Below are positions 1 through 6,629 of a DNA stretch of 9,969 nt, in pieces; position 1 is the first letter of the stretch, and every line of letters begins with the position of its first letter. The DNA comes from Clostridia bacterium. Its GTDB lineage: Bacteria > Bacillota > Clostridia > Christensenellales > Aristaeellaceae. The notes beneath the pieces were generated by a model. That model was not told the origin of the DNA and did not search any database. It worked only from the letters and a program-made list of their open reading frames with translations. The stretch covers positions 1 to 9,969 of the forward strand of contig JAFUGB010000312.1 in NCBI GenBank assembly GCA_017469605.1, written 5' to 3'. The position numbers were made by a program, and so were the translations under genes.

Positions 1-117
1 CGAAAGCAGCAGCCGTCCGGGCCTGACCCGGGCCTGGCAGGCACGCCCGGCGGCCATCAGGCAGCACAGATCCATCAGCAAATTGACGCCGATATACAGT
101 TCCCCCGATACCACCAT
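1..117 (-). CDS. spoIIGA: SpoIIGA-like sporulation sigma-E processing protease, N-terminal fragment (cut by window edge)
   Basis: The gene reads leftward from ATG at 117 and runs off the window, so only 39 codons are visible. The fragment starts MVVSGELYIGVNLLMDLCCL and continues as a hydrophobic segment followed by Arg-rich residues and GRLLLS. This matches the start of SpoIIGA: a first membrane helix with an acidic residue, then Asn-(F/L)-L-x-D, and a basic loop ending in RLLLG. In that family the N-terminal membrane domain senses the forespore signal, and a C-terminal aspartic protease domain activates pro-sigma-E in the mother cell; sigE normally lies next downstream, here outside the window. 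A GGGGG run 9 to 13 bases upstream supports the start at 117. A second in-frame ATG at 144 is possible but has no clear ribosome-binding site. The call rests on a short helix-level pattern and is tentative. Confidence 0.5.
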   Translation of the reverse strand, partial: MVVSGELYIGVNLLMDLCCLMAAGRACQARVRPGRLLLS

Positions 118-124
118 GGCCCTT

Positions 125-170
125 GCCCCCTTCGCCTTCATCATAGCGCCCCGGGCAGGGCGAAAGGGGC
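125..170 (-). promoter_or_regulatory. Hairpin covering the ribosome-binding site of the spoIIGA-like gene
   Basis: On the minus strand, 170-159 (GCCCCTTTCGCC) pairs with 136-125 (GGCGAAGGGGGC). This gives a 12-bp stem with one G-U pair and a 22-nt loop. The G-run that would serve as Shine-Dalgarno for the ATG at 117 lies inside the 3' arm, so the fold would hide it. The loop contains the alternative in-frame ATG at 144. A TGTCGAT at 189-195 (plus strand) is one base off the Spo0A box TGTCGAA. That is short enough to be chance, although Spo0A control of spoIIG is known in Bacillus. Confidence 0.35.
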
Positions 171-242
171 GAACGGCCGCGCGAAGAATGTCGATCCGGC
201 GGGGGACAGCAGCCCCTTTGCGTCCAGGGAGTGGCAGCGCAC

Positions 243-268
243 AAAAAAACGGCAGAAATCCTGCCGTT
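243..268 (-). terminator. Intrinsic terminator, minus strand
   Basis: The stem AACGGCAG (248-255) pairs perfectly with CTGCCGTT (261-268) around a 5-nt loop. Read on the minus strand it is followed by seven Ts (249-243), the classic intrinsic terminator layout. It ends whatever is transcribed leftward through 270-800, that is, the structured region or the envelope operon, and separates it from the spoIIGA-like gene. Confidence 0.85.
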
Positions 269-663
269 CATACTGATCCCCAATTAAAACTGTACAAACA
301 GAAATTGATGGGGGAACGATAAGGGCCTGCGCGGCCCTTATGATCCTGCGGCAAGGGATTCATCCCTTGCATCCCGCCGGGCGAACCGGCTTAAAAGAAA
401 CAACTAACAATTTGCGCCTGTAACTTGGATATCGCCAAGAGAGCTTCCGGGCAGAAGAAAACCCGGTGGCCAGCCGAAAAATAAGTTTACTTATTTTCCG
501 GTCTGTCCAGCGGGTTTTCGCTGTGCGCTTTGCGCACAGCATGCACGGCTTTGCCGTGCTGCCCGGAAGCCGATCACTGCGTTACCGTTCCTCTTTGCGA
601 TTGTTGCTTTTACGGCGACAAACGCAGCCCTGTCTGGTTCTCTTTCGGGCTCCGAAAGAGAAC
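243..663 (-). ncRNA. Candidate long structured RNA (or folded repeat element), family not recognised
   Basis: About 420 bases without a credible protein gene form a chain of stems. In minus-strand order: a perfect 12-bp hairpin 637-663 (GTTCTCTTTCGG arm, 3-nt loop); a two-part stem 577-583/621-627 plus 585-588/612-615; a multi-branched junction closed by an 11-bp stem 443-453/560-570; a 5-bp hairpin 424-439; a mostly open linker 391-419; then hairpins 376-390, 351-370 (9 bp) and 319-341 (9 bp), a stem at 278-313 and the terminator 243-268. The junction holds three arms: 543-559 (7 bp), 520-540 (9 bp) and 457-519 (about 26 interrupted pairs). The first two have AAA loops on the minus strand. 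Strand is chosen because only the minus strand ends in a T-tract. No independent promoter is clear, so it may be the 3' UTR of the upstream operon. I do not recognise RNase P, tmRNA, SRP or 6S hallmarks. Confidence 0.45.
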
Positions 664-792
664 GCCCCCGTTCGTATCCCTTCCCTGCCAATTTCTGTTT
701 TCAGATGTATTGTTTTCGTCAGGTTTTCGTATGAAAGGGGGCGGGCAAGCCTTTCCTCCCGCCAACAGTTGTTATTGCCGCTTCGCCAGCGC
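664..792. other. Intergenic spacer between the operon end and the folded region
   Basis: No gene is supported here. A GGCGGG/CCCGCC hairpin lies at 740-745/758-763 with a 12-nt loop. Three GTTTTC copies occur at 697-702, 712-717 and 723-728, and a TTCGTAT heptamer is repeated at about 671 and 727. There is no T-tract that would end the DUF4340 transcript, so transcription probably continues leftward into the structured region. No convincing promoter was found on either strand. Confidence 0.4.
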
Positions 793-2250
793 CTATGGCC
801 AGCGGATGTCCTCGGCCCAGCCGCGTTCCACCTGGTACAGCGCCACGCCGTCCACCGCCACGGCCCAATGCAGGGCGTCCAGCGGGTACAGCGCCACCAA
901 GCGGCTGGCGGTGGAGCGGCGGAATTGGATGGCGAAATACGGGTCCTCCCCGGGCACCGTCCAGCCCGCGGGCAGGCGGTCGGCGGCGCGCAGCGCCACC
1001 AGCTGCCTGTAGGCCGTCAGGAAGGCGTCGCTGTCGATGGGCTCGCCGTCCTTCTCCACCACCACATCGTAGAGGATATTGCCGCTTTCATCGGTTTCAA
1101 ACCGGTTGTTGGGCAGCACGCGCTCCCGCAGGAACAGGGTATAATCGGTTTCAGTGCCGTCCTGGAGGATGGTAAGCCCCGCCAGGTCATTGGTGGGGGC
1201 GTTGAAGGGCGCGCTCAGCAGCAGCGGCTCATAGTCCTGGGTCAGCAGGAATCCGGCGCTGAACACCGTGGCCTTCACCACATCACCCCGGTACAGGCAG
1301 TAGAACACGATCCCGCTTTCATAATCGCCCAGGTCAAACCGCAGCTGGTAGGCGGGCAGGCGGGTTTCGGCCATCGCCTGGCCGTTTTCATCATAGCCGG
1401 TCACCAGGCTTTCCGCGATGTCCAGCGTCACGGTGCGCACCGGCGGCGCCAGGCCCAGGCTGCCCAGGTCGGTATCGGCCTCCCTGCCCACGTACTGGGC
1501 AAAGCGCAGTCCCGAAAGCTTGTTCAGCAGGCTATCCATGGCGGCGTCGCTGAGGGGATAGGCCAGGGGCGCGGTAAGGTACCAGCCGTCCTCCCGCCTT
1601 TCGGCGGTGAAGGGATTATCGCCAGTAAAGGCGATGCGGTCGATCAGCGCGCCATTCAGCGCGGGATCGGTCACATCGTGCAGGCCCGCCTGGGTATAGG
1701 TGTAGGCTTCATACACGTCCGCGCTGATGGTAAAGATCCTGTCGTCGCCTTCCAGCAGGAAATAATAGGCCGGGGTCTCCTGGGGCACGCTGTCGCCAAT
1801 GCGGAAGGCCAGACTGCCGCCGTCTGAAAAGCGCACGGTGACCCGGGCGGATGGCGTTTCCAGGCCAAAGTGCTGCAGCTGCCATTCGGGATGCTCGCCC
1901 AGGCGGCCCACGGTATCATCCGCGACGATCAGGGCGGCGTTGTCCACGATGGCGTCCAGCGTGGACGCGCGGAAGGCAAAATCCTCCCGGCCCTCCATGC
2001 GCCAGCCGTCATCGGTTTGGATCAGCGCATAGGGCGCGCCTTCGGTGTTTTCTATTTCGATACGGCTGATCAGCGCGGCGTCCCGGCTGCTCAGCGTCAC
2101 CGGGCTGGCGGTCACCGGATCGGGCAGGGAAACGGGCGTTTTCCGCAGCGCCAGCCAAAGGATGCCCAGCGCCAACGCCAGCGCTCCCAGCAGCGCCGGG
2201 ACCAGCCAGCGTTTTATTTTCCGCGGCGTGCGCCGCCGCACCGGGCTCAC
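793..2250 (-). CDS. DUF4340-domain membrane-anchored protein of a GldFG-type system
   Basis: The 485-residue product has a basic N-terminus, one membrane helix at about residues 15-36, and a large extracytoplasmic part. The region around residues 125-185 (FGLETPSARVTVRF, then FRIGDSVPQETPAYYF and a DRIFTIS strand) is the recurring beta-rich DUF4340 unit, and related units follow through the C-terminus. DUF4340 proteins are commonly encoded just after GldF/GldG-like ABC permease genes and are thought to work with them; their molecular role is not established. The start is GTG at 2250, which overlaps the TGA stop of the upstream permease gene as GTGA, so translation is probably coupled. It is the last protein gene of the operon. 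No catalytic motif is visible. Confidence 0.8.
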   Translation of the reverse strand: MSPVRRRTPRKIKRWLVPALLGALALALGILWLALRKTPVSLPDPVTASPVTLSSRDAALISRIEIENTEGAPYALIQTDDGWRMEGREDFAFRASTLDAIVDNAALIVADDTVGRLGEHPEWQLQHFGLETPSARVTVRFSDGGSLAFRIGDSVPQETPAYYFLLEGDDRIFTISADVYEAYTYTQAGLHDVTDPALNGALIDRIAFTGDNPFTAERREDGWYLTAPLAYPLSDAAMDSLLNKLSGLRFAQYVGREADTDLGSLGLAPPVRTVTLDIAESLVTGYDENGQAMAETRLPAYQLRFDLGDYESGIVFYCLYRGDVVKATVFSAGFLLTQDYEPLLLSAPFNAPTNDLAGLTILQDGTETDYTLFLRERVLPNNRFETDESGNILYDVVVEKDGEPIDSDAFLTAYRQLVALRAADRLPAGWTVPGEDPYFAIQFRRSTASRLVALYPLDALHWAVAVDGVALYQVERGWAEDIRWP

Positions 2251-4376
2251 AGGTAGCGCCGCGGCGTCAATACGGCCACGGCCAATCCGGCAATGAGCAG
2301 CACGGGCAGCACCAGCAGCAGGATGGGCAGGGCGCCCGAGGGGGCGTTGAGCATCGGCCGGGTGGCCTGCCGGGGGGCAATATCCAGCGCTTCGCCGTCC
2401 CCCGCCAGATAGCGCGTGACCTGCAAAAGCAGATCGCCGCTGGCGGTCATCTGCATTACCGTTTCATCCAGGAACATGCCGCTGTTGCCGATGAAAAAGG
2501 CCCGGGAGCGCGTGCCGTCGCTGAAGGCGCGGTCGCACAGCACCGCCAGGGCAAAGGGCCCCTGGGGATCGTCCGCCTGCCGCGCCGTTTCAATGCTGTC
2601 CTCGGAAACCCGGCGCAAATAACTGGTCGCCCCGCTTTGCAGCACCGGATCCACGATCAGGTCAGCACTGGCCTGGGCGGTGATCTCCATGGCCCGGGCC
2701 GGGGCCAGGATCAAAAGCGCCCCGCCGCTTTGCGCCATGCCGTCGGTAACGCCAACGATGGGCGATAGCGTGGGCGTGATTTCGGCAATATTGGTATAAT
2801 AGCTGCCCCGGTCGCCTTCATCGGCCAACACCAGGCCGGGCATGGGCGCCACGCCGTACAGCCGGTAAAAGGCGTACAGGTTGGGCAGGATATCGGGATC
2901 GGTGAAATCAGCGGTGATAAACAGGCTGCCGCCGTGCCGGGCATAATCGGCCAGCGCTTCGGCCTCGGCTTCACTGATATCCAGCGTGGGGGACAAAATC
3001 ATCAGCGGCGCGCCGGGATCCAGCGCGTCCCCGTTGTTCAGGCTCACCCGCCGCGCGGCGTAATTGGCGGCCGCCAGCCGCTGCTCCAGCGCCGCCGTTT
3101 CATCGGCGGTCAGCTCACCGTGGCCGGCAAGGAGCTGCACCGTGGGCAGATCGTCTGTGGTCACGTATACAATGGCGCCGGTGATGGCCTGCTCATAGGT
3201 CAGGCCGGTCCACGCATAGCTGCCCGAAGCGTCGCTGTAGGAAAAGCGCATATAATCGTCCCAGGTCAGCACCCGGGTACGGCCCGTCTGCTCGCAGCGC
3301 ACGATGACGCAGTCGGCGGTCACGGCGCTGTCGCCCACATCGTCCGAAACCCATTGCAGCAGCAGCGGGTTGCGGCTCAGGCTCTCCTGGCTCCAGGAAA
3401 AATGCGCCGAGGCCGCCTGGTAGCGGTCCAGCAGGGCGTTCAGGTCGTTCAGCTCATTGCCCTGGCTGGCCACGGCATAGGCATGCACATCCTTGTCCAG
3501 CCCGCGCAGCACCGCCAGGGTGGTTTCGCTCTGGGTGGTCACCCGGTTAAAGCTCAGGTCTACGCGCCCGGCGGCGCGGCTTTCCCAAAGATCGGCCACC
3601 GAACAGGCGGCTATGGCCGCCGCCGCCGCCAGCAGGCACAGCCCGGCGTTCAGCAGCGTACGGGCGGGCTTGCCGCTCCACCGGCGGGCATCCAGCGCGC
3701 GCACGGTGAAATACAGCATCAGGGCGATCACCGCCAGGAAATACAAAACATTGGCCGGGCTCAGCTGCCCCTGCTGGAAGGGCGACGCCCGCATGTACAG
3801 GCTCACGGCCCGCAGCACGCGGTTGATCCAGCCAATGTTTACGGCGCTGTTGAGCACATCGGTGAGCCACAGCATCAGGTTTACGCCAAAGGCCCATACC
3901 GCCGCCGTCACCGGCGTGCGGCACCGGGCCGAAACATACATATCAATGGCCAGGAAGGCGCAGCCCTGGAGCAGGAAGCCCAGGTAGCCGCACAGCGCCT
4001 CGCCGCCGTACAGCCTGCCCCACAGGCCAATGATCAGCGGATAAATCAGCGAGAGCGCCCCGGTCAGCGCCAGCACGGCGGCCCCCGCCAGGTACTTGCC
4101 CAGCACGATGCCCGACAGCGGCAGGGGCGATGTGAGCAGCAGCTGATCGGTGCGGCTTTTGCGCTCCCCGGCGTAGGTGTGCATGGTGAGCACCGGGGTA
4201 AGCAGCATCCACAGATAGCCCATGTTCCATAAAAAGCCCGTCAGGTCGCTGCTGTGGGCCGCCAGGTTGCCCACGGCAAAAAACACGCTGCCCAGCGCGA
4301 AAAACACCAGCATATACACATAGGCGCCGGCGGTATAAAAATAGGACTGCAATTCCCGTTTGAAAATCGCGCGCAT
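2247..4376 (-). CDS. GldF-GldG fusion: ABC-2 permease joined to GldG-type periplasmic domain
   Basis: The 709-residue protein joins two proteins that are usually separate. Residues 1 to about 235 form an ABC-2 permease starting MRAIFKRELQSYFYTAGAYV, with six or so membrane helices and the TYAGERKSRTDQLLLTSPL loop typical of GldF-like permeases. After a linker and another helix (about 240-262), residues to about 675 form a GldG/ABC_transp_aux-type domain: LLAGHGE, then LMILSPTLDISEAEAEALADY and GGSLFITAD. A last helix at about 683-703 ends in basic residues. A GTG at 4394 would add six codons, but AGGAG at 4383-4387 sits six bases before the ATG at 4376, so that start is preferred. A separate ATPase is needed for ABC transport and none is in the window. 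The substrate is unknown; gliding motility is unlikely in a Firmicute. Confidence 0.8.
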   Translation of the reverse strand: MRAIFKRELQSYFYTAGAYVYMLVFFALGSVFFAVGNLAAHSSDLTGFLWNMGYLWMLLTPVLTMHTYAGERKSRTDQLLLTSPLPLSGIVLGKYLAGAAVLALTGALSLIYPLIIGLWGRLYGGEALCGYLGFLLQGCAFLAIDMYVSARCRTPVTAAVWAFGVNLMLWLTDVLNSAVNIGWINRVLRAVSLYMRASPFQQGQLSPANVLYFLAVIALMLYFTVRALDARRWSGKPARTLLNAGLCLLAAAAAIAACSVADLWESRAAGRVDLSFNRVTTQSETTLAVLRGLDKDVHAYAVASQGNELNDLNALLDRYQAASAHFSWSQESLSRNPLLLQWVSDDVGDSAVTADCVIVRCEQTGRTRVLTWDDYMRFSYSDASGSYAWTGLTYEQAITGAIVYVTTDDLPTVQLLAGHGELTADETAALEQRLAAANYAARRVSLNNGDALDPGAPLMILSPTLDISEAEAEALADYARHGGSLFITADFTDPDILPNLYAFYRLYGVAPMPGLVLADEGDRGSYYTNIAEITPTLSPIVGVTDGMAQSGGALLILAPARAMEITAQASADLIVDPVLQSGATSYLRRVSEDSIETARQADDPQGPFALAVLCDRAFSDGTRSRAFFIGNSGMFLDETVMQMTASGDLLLQVTRYLAGDGEALDIAPRQATRPMLNAPSGALPILLLVLPVLLIAGLAVAVLTPRRYL

Positions 4377-4420
4377 TCCCCGCTCCTGTCCCACTTACAT
4401 GTTCCGTTTTGGCATCGCGT

Positions 4421-5377
4421 TCAATCCTCTGTGGCGGCGGCCAGCACCCGGAGGCACAGCCAGACGATGCCCGCCGTGGTGACACAGGACAGGGCAAAGC
4501 ACAGCCATACCGGGATGGCCTGCACAAACTTGCCCTCCATGAAGAACTGCAGCGCGCCGGTGGCCGCAGCCAGCAGCAGGAAGCCCGCCATGGCGATGGC
4601 CTTGCCGCCCAGGGGCCAATCCAGGCGGATCAGGCACAGCAGCAGCAGGATAAACAGCACGGCGGCGCAGAAGATCATCAGCAGGCTGGCCATATCAAAC
4701 ATCATGCGGTCGTCCTTGCGGATGCTCTCCCACACGATCTGCCCGGCGGCCGCCAGGATCAATCCCGTGCCGGCGGCGCGGCCCCGAGGCGCCGTCATGC
4801 CCTGGGTGTAAACGCCCGCCACCAGCGCCGTCATGCCCTCAAACATATGCACGGCATAGGTATACATGCCCTCGTAAATGCCCGGGCGGGCCAGCGGGAA
4901 AAACTGCAGGGCGCGGGCGCTGACCTCCAGGCCGGTGCCGTTGCTGGTGGCGCCTTCGCCAAAGCGCTCCATGGCCAGCGCCAGCAGCAGCCCCGGCAGC
5001 ACGGTATCCATAAGGTCGGTAAACCGGGTAAAAGTGATCTTTTTTGCCAGCCAGCCCGCCAGCAGCAGCCCCAGGCTGGCGCCCATCACGGTAAAGCCGC
5101 CGCAGTCCATCCGGAAAATATACCAGAAGCCGTAATACTTGATATCGGAAAAATTATACAGCACAAACACCAGCCTTGCGCACAGCAGTCCCAGGGGGAT
5201 GCCCAGCATGGCAAACCACAGCACGGCGTCGGCAGCCACGCCGGTTTTTTTGCTCCGGCGCAGCGCCATCACCAGGCCGATCACCGCGCCGACGGTCACA
5301 AACAGCGAAAAGCCGGTAACGCGCAGGCCGGCCACCCGGAACAGCTCGCCGGTGAATTCTTCCATTTCGTAATCCAT
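4421..5377 (-). CDS. Diverged Lgt-fold membrane protein (prolipoprotein diacylglyceryl transferase-like, probably not a standard Lgt)
   Basis: The 318-residue polytopic protein resembles Lgt, which transfers diacylglycerol from phosphatidylglycerol to lipoprotein cysteines. The alignment to E. coli Lgt is by eye. ARLVFVLYNF then FRMDCGGFTVMGASLG (residues 67-104) matches the GRIGYVLFYNF and WDGGMSFHGGLIG region. ERFGEG (137-142) matches the GRLGNF loop, and GQIVWESIRKDD (212-223) matches FRIIVEFFRQPD. R143 is kept (R138), but H103 becomes M98, N146 becomes E141, R239 becomes Q213 and Y26 becomes F23, so normal Lgt chemistry is doubtful. Two extra C-terminal helices (about 260-280 and 287-312) extend the fold. 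An in-frame ATG at 5413 would overlap the upstream gene by 26 bases; the ATG at 5377, ten bases after that gene's stop and preceded by AAGGGA, is preferred. Confidence 0.65.
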   Translation of the reverse strand: MDYEMEEFTGELFRVAGLRVTGFSLFVTVGAVIGLVMALRRSKKTGVAADAVLWFAMLGIPLGLLCARLVFVLYNFSDIKYYGFWYIFRMDCGGFTVMGASLGLLLAGWLAKKITFTRFTDLMDTVLPGLLLALAMERFGEGATSNGTGLEVSARALQFFPLARPGIYEGMYTYAVHMFEGMTALVAGVYTQGMTAPRGRAAGTGLILAAAGQIVWESIRKDDRMMFDMASLLMIFCAAVLFILLLLCLIRLDWPLGGKAIAMAGFLLLAAATGALQFFMEGKFVQAIPVWLCFALSCVTTAGIVWLCLRVLAAATED

Positions 5378-5387
5378 TCTGTCCCTT

Positions 5388-6368
5388 TCATTCCTCCTGC
5401 CACGCGCTGACAAAGTAAATGATATCCTTGATCCAGCGCTCGGCGTTCCTGTTATTGGGGGCGTTGATCTTTTTCAGGCCATCCTTTTCGGGATCCTTGA
5501 ACACCATGGTGGCGCTGTTGCCGCCGTCCAGGTTAAAGGCGGTCTTGATGGTATAGCCCTCCAGGCTGTCCTCAATTTCCCGCAGGCAGTCCACAAACTG
5601 GTTCATGGTCAGGCCGGCGCCCTTTTCATCGTCGGGCCCCTCGCTGGTAACGAACAGGTAGGTGAGCTTGTCCAATTGGCAGATGCACATATGCTGGGCC
5701 TGCTTATGGTTGCCGATGTAATCATGGTTCAGGGTGGTGTTGAAATCCTCCCGGGTGGTCTGGCCGTTTTCAATCAGCAGAGGGCCGAAATTAAAGGTAT
5801 TAATGATCCGCAGATCGCCGTTTACCACGTTTTCATCGATCCAGGCGTTGAGCTTGTCCTTGGTAGGCTCGGTGATCACATGAAAATCGCCGTACTGGTC
5901 AATGATCAGGATATCCCATTTTTTATCCACATAGCGGGTCTTGTACTCATGGCTCTGGCGCACGATATAGGTTTCCTTGTGCCAGGGATGGCAGAAGTAA
6001 TCGCCGTTGACGGCGAACACCGCGTTGTTATCCATGGCGATGCGGAAGCCCTTGGCGGTTTGATCGTTGGTGGCGCGGTCCACAAAGGCCGAGCGGATCT
6101 GGCTGCCGTTGGCAATTTCCACCACAGCGTATACGTAATTGGTATCATAAATGCGATTGCCGCGGAAAACGCGCACATGCAGCGAGGGATCCTCGTATTC
6201 GTCCTCCGAAACAAACCGGCTCCAATCCACCGCGGGCGCCTTCTGCTCCAGGGGCAGCTCCACGATTTCGGCATAGGCATCGTAAACGGAATAGGGCAGG
6301 GGCGCCAGCACCAGCAGCATGGCCAGCAGCACGATAATCACAGCGATTTTCCACAAGCTTTTCACCAT
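5388..6368 (-). CDS. Phosphodiester glycosidase family (NAGPA-domain) membrane-anchored protein
   Basis: The 326-residue protein opens with a short basic stretch and one hydrophobic helix (about 6-28), so it is probably an uncleaved anchor or signal peptide with an extracellular domain. Residues from about 85 to the end form a NAGPA-type domain: VNGDYF (120-125), FNFGPLLIENG (192-202), the hallmark NLDGGNSATM (279-288), and ERWIKDIIYFVS near the C-terminus. The family is named after the human enzyme that uncovers N-acetylglucosamine-1-phosphodiester alpha-bonds. Bacterial members act on glycan phosphodiesters, such as those in wall or exopolysaccharides. The exact substrate here cannot be read. 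AAGGGA about ten bases before the ATG is a plausible ribosome-binding site. It is the first gene of the operon and is followed after ten bases by the Lgt-like gene. Confidence 0.85.
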   Translation of the reverse strand: MVKSLWKIAVIIVLLAMLLVLAPLPYSVYDAYAEIVELPLEQKAPAVDWSRFVSEDEYEDPSLHVRVFRGNRIYDTNYVYAVVEIANGSQIRSAFVDRATNDQTAKGFRIAMDNNAVFAVNGDYFCHPWHKETYIVRQSHEYKTRYVDKKWDILIIDQYGDFHVITEPTKDKLNAWIDENVVNGDLRIINTFNFGPLLIENGQTTREDFNTTLNHDYIGNHKQAQHMCICQLDKLTYLFVTSEGPDDEKGAGLTMNQFVDCLREIEDSLEGYTIKTAFNLDGGNSATMVFKDPEKDGLKKINAPNNRNAERWIKDIIYFVSAWQEE

Positions 6369-6416
6369 TGTATCTTTTCCCTTTCATTCCGCGCGTCGCG
6401 CACGGATACAATTGTA

Positions 6417-6445
6417 AGTATACCATGGTTTGCCCCCGGCGTCCA
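6417..6445 (-). promoter_or_regulatory. SigA-type promoter of the envelope operon
   Basis: On the minus strand TGGACG (6445-6440, four of six consensus bases) is followed after exactly 17 bases by TATACT (6422-6417, five of six). Transcription would start near 6410, about 40 bases before the phosphodiester glycosidase ATG at 6368. No other promoter is obvious before the next three genes, which are closely packed, so this probably drives all four. Confidence 0.65.
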
Positions 6446-6503
6446 GTGCGGTTTTTTGGATGCCCGCCCCCGCCCCGCGAAATAAGAAAACGCCGCCGCG
6501 TCC

Positions 6504-6532
6504 TTGACACAGCCCTTCGGAACACATATAAT
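6504..6532 (+). promoter_or_regulatory. Perfect-consensus SigA promoter upstream of the leader RNA and decarboxylase gene
   Basis: TTGACA at 6504-6509 and TATAAT at 6527-6532 are both exact consensus hexamers separated by the ideal 17 bases. The start should fall near 6539, in the GGGGGCAGG stretch. Such a strong promoter is unusual for a biosynthetic gene with a weak ribosome-binding site and fits an abundant RNA or an attenuated operon. Its -35 lies about 60 bases from that of the divergent envelope-operon promoter. Confidence 0.9.
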
Positions 6533-6538
6533 TAGGGG

Positions 6539-6629
6539 GCAGGAAGGTAGCTGCTTCCGCAAGGCTATACGCCCGCCGGCGTAATCAACCGAGCACAAGC
6601 CGCCGCGTGGCGCATACGCGGCGGCTTTT
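6539..6629 (+). ncRNA. Leader RNA or small RNA with terminator; possible attenuator or riboswitch, family not recognised
   Basis: The transcript from the strong promoter runs about 90 nt to a terminator. Its first part can form GGAAG/CTTCC (6542-6546/6554-6558) and ACGCC/GGCGT (6569-6573/6578-6582), followed by AATCAACCGAGCACA. The GC-rich segment 6571-6582 partly resembles the terminator's own arm and could compete with it, as in an attenuator. I compared it by memory with SRP RNA, T-box, c-di-GMP, THF, TPP, glycine and lysine motifs and saw no convincing match. SRP RNA was considered because scr lies near yaaO in Bacillus, but the domain IV pattern is missing. No start codon lies inside it. 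Confidence 0.5.
6597..6629 (+). terminator. Intrinsic terminator within the decarboxylase leader
   Basis: AAGCCGCCGCGT (6597-6608) pairs perfectly with ACGCGGCGGCTT (6616-6627) around the 7-nt loop GGCGCAT, and the stem runs into TTTT (6626-6629). It works only on the plus strand, as the minus strand has no T-run after the stem. It lies 52 bases before the decarboxylase ATG, downstream of the only good promoter, so the gene needs read-through, antitermination or another promoter. Confidence 0.8.

Noticed and set aside
243..663. RNase P RNA, tmRNA or 6S RNA
   Set aside because: Conserved sequence blocks of these RNAs, such as the RNase P P4 core and the tmRNA tRNA-like ends, are not visible.
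491..691. 66-codon minus-strand frame in the folded region
   Set aside because: It crosses several perfect stems, has no ribosome-binding site and encodes no recognisable protein.
466..1827. 453-codon open frame on the plus strand
   Set aside because: It lies antisense to the DUF4340 gene and the folded region. Its product is low-complexity (rich in Gly, Gln, His, Val) with no family pattern, as expected from the reverse strand of a GC-rich gene.
2934..4232. 432-codon open frame on the plus strand
   Set aside because: It is antisense to the GldF-GldG fusion, and the His/Gln/Gly/Arg-rich product shows no domain.
4409..5410. 333-codon open frame on the plus strand
   Set aside because: It is antisense to the Lgt-like gene, with a Gln/His/Ala-rich shadow product and no ribosome-binding site.
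5676..6485. 269-codon open frame on the plus strand
   Set aside because: It is antisense to the phosphodiester glycosidase gene, whose NLDGGNSATM motif fixes the real strand.
6539..6629. Leader as SRP RNA (scr/ffs), suggested by GGAAGGTAGC and by scr lying near yaaO in Bacillus
   Set aside because: The conserved domain IV (GGAA tetraloop with both internal-loop strands) is not present, because no 5' partner strand exists downstream of the promoter.
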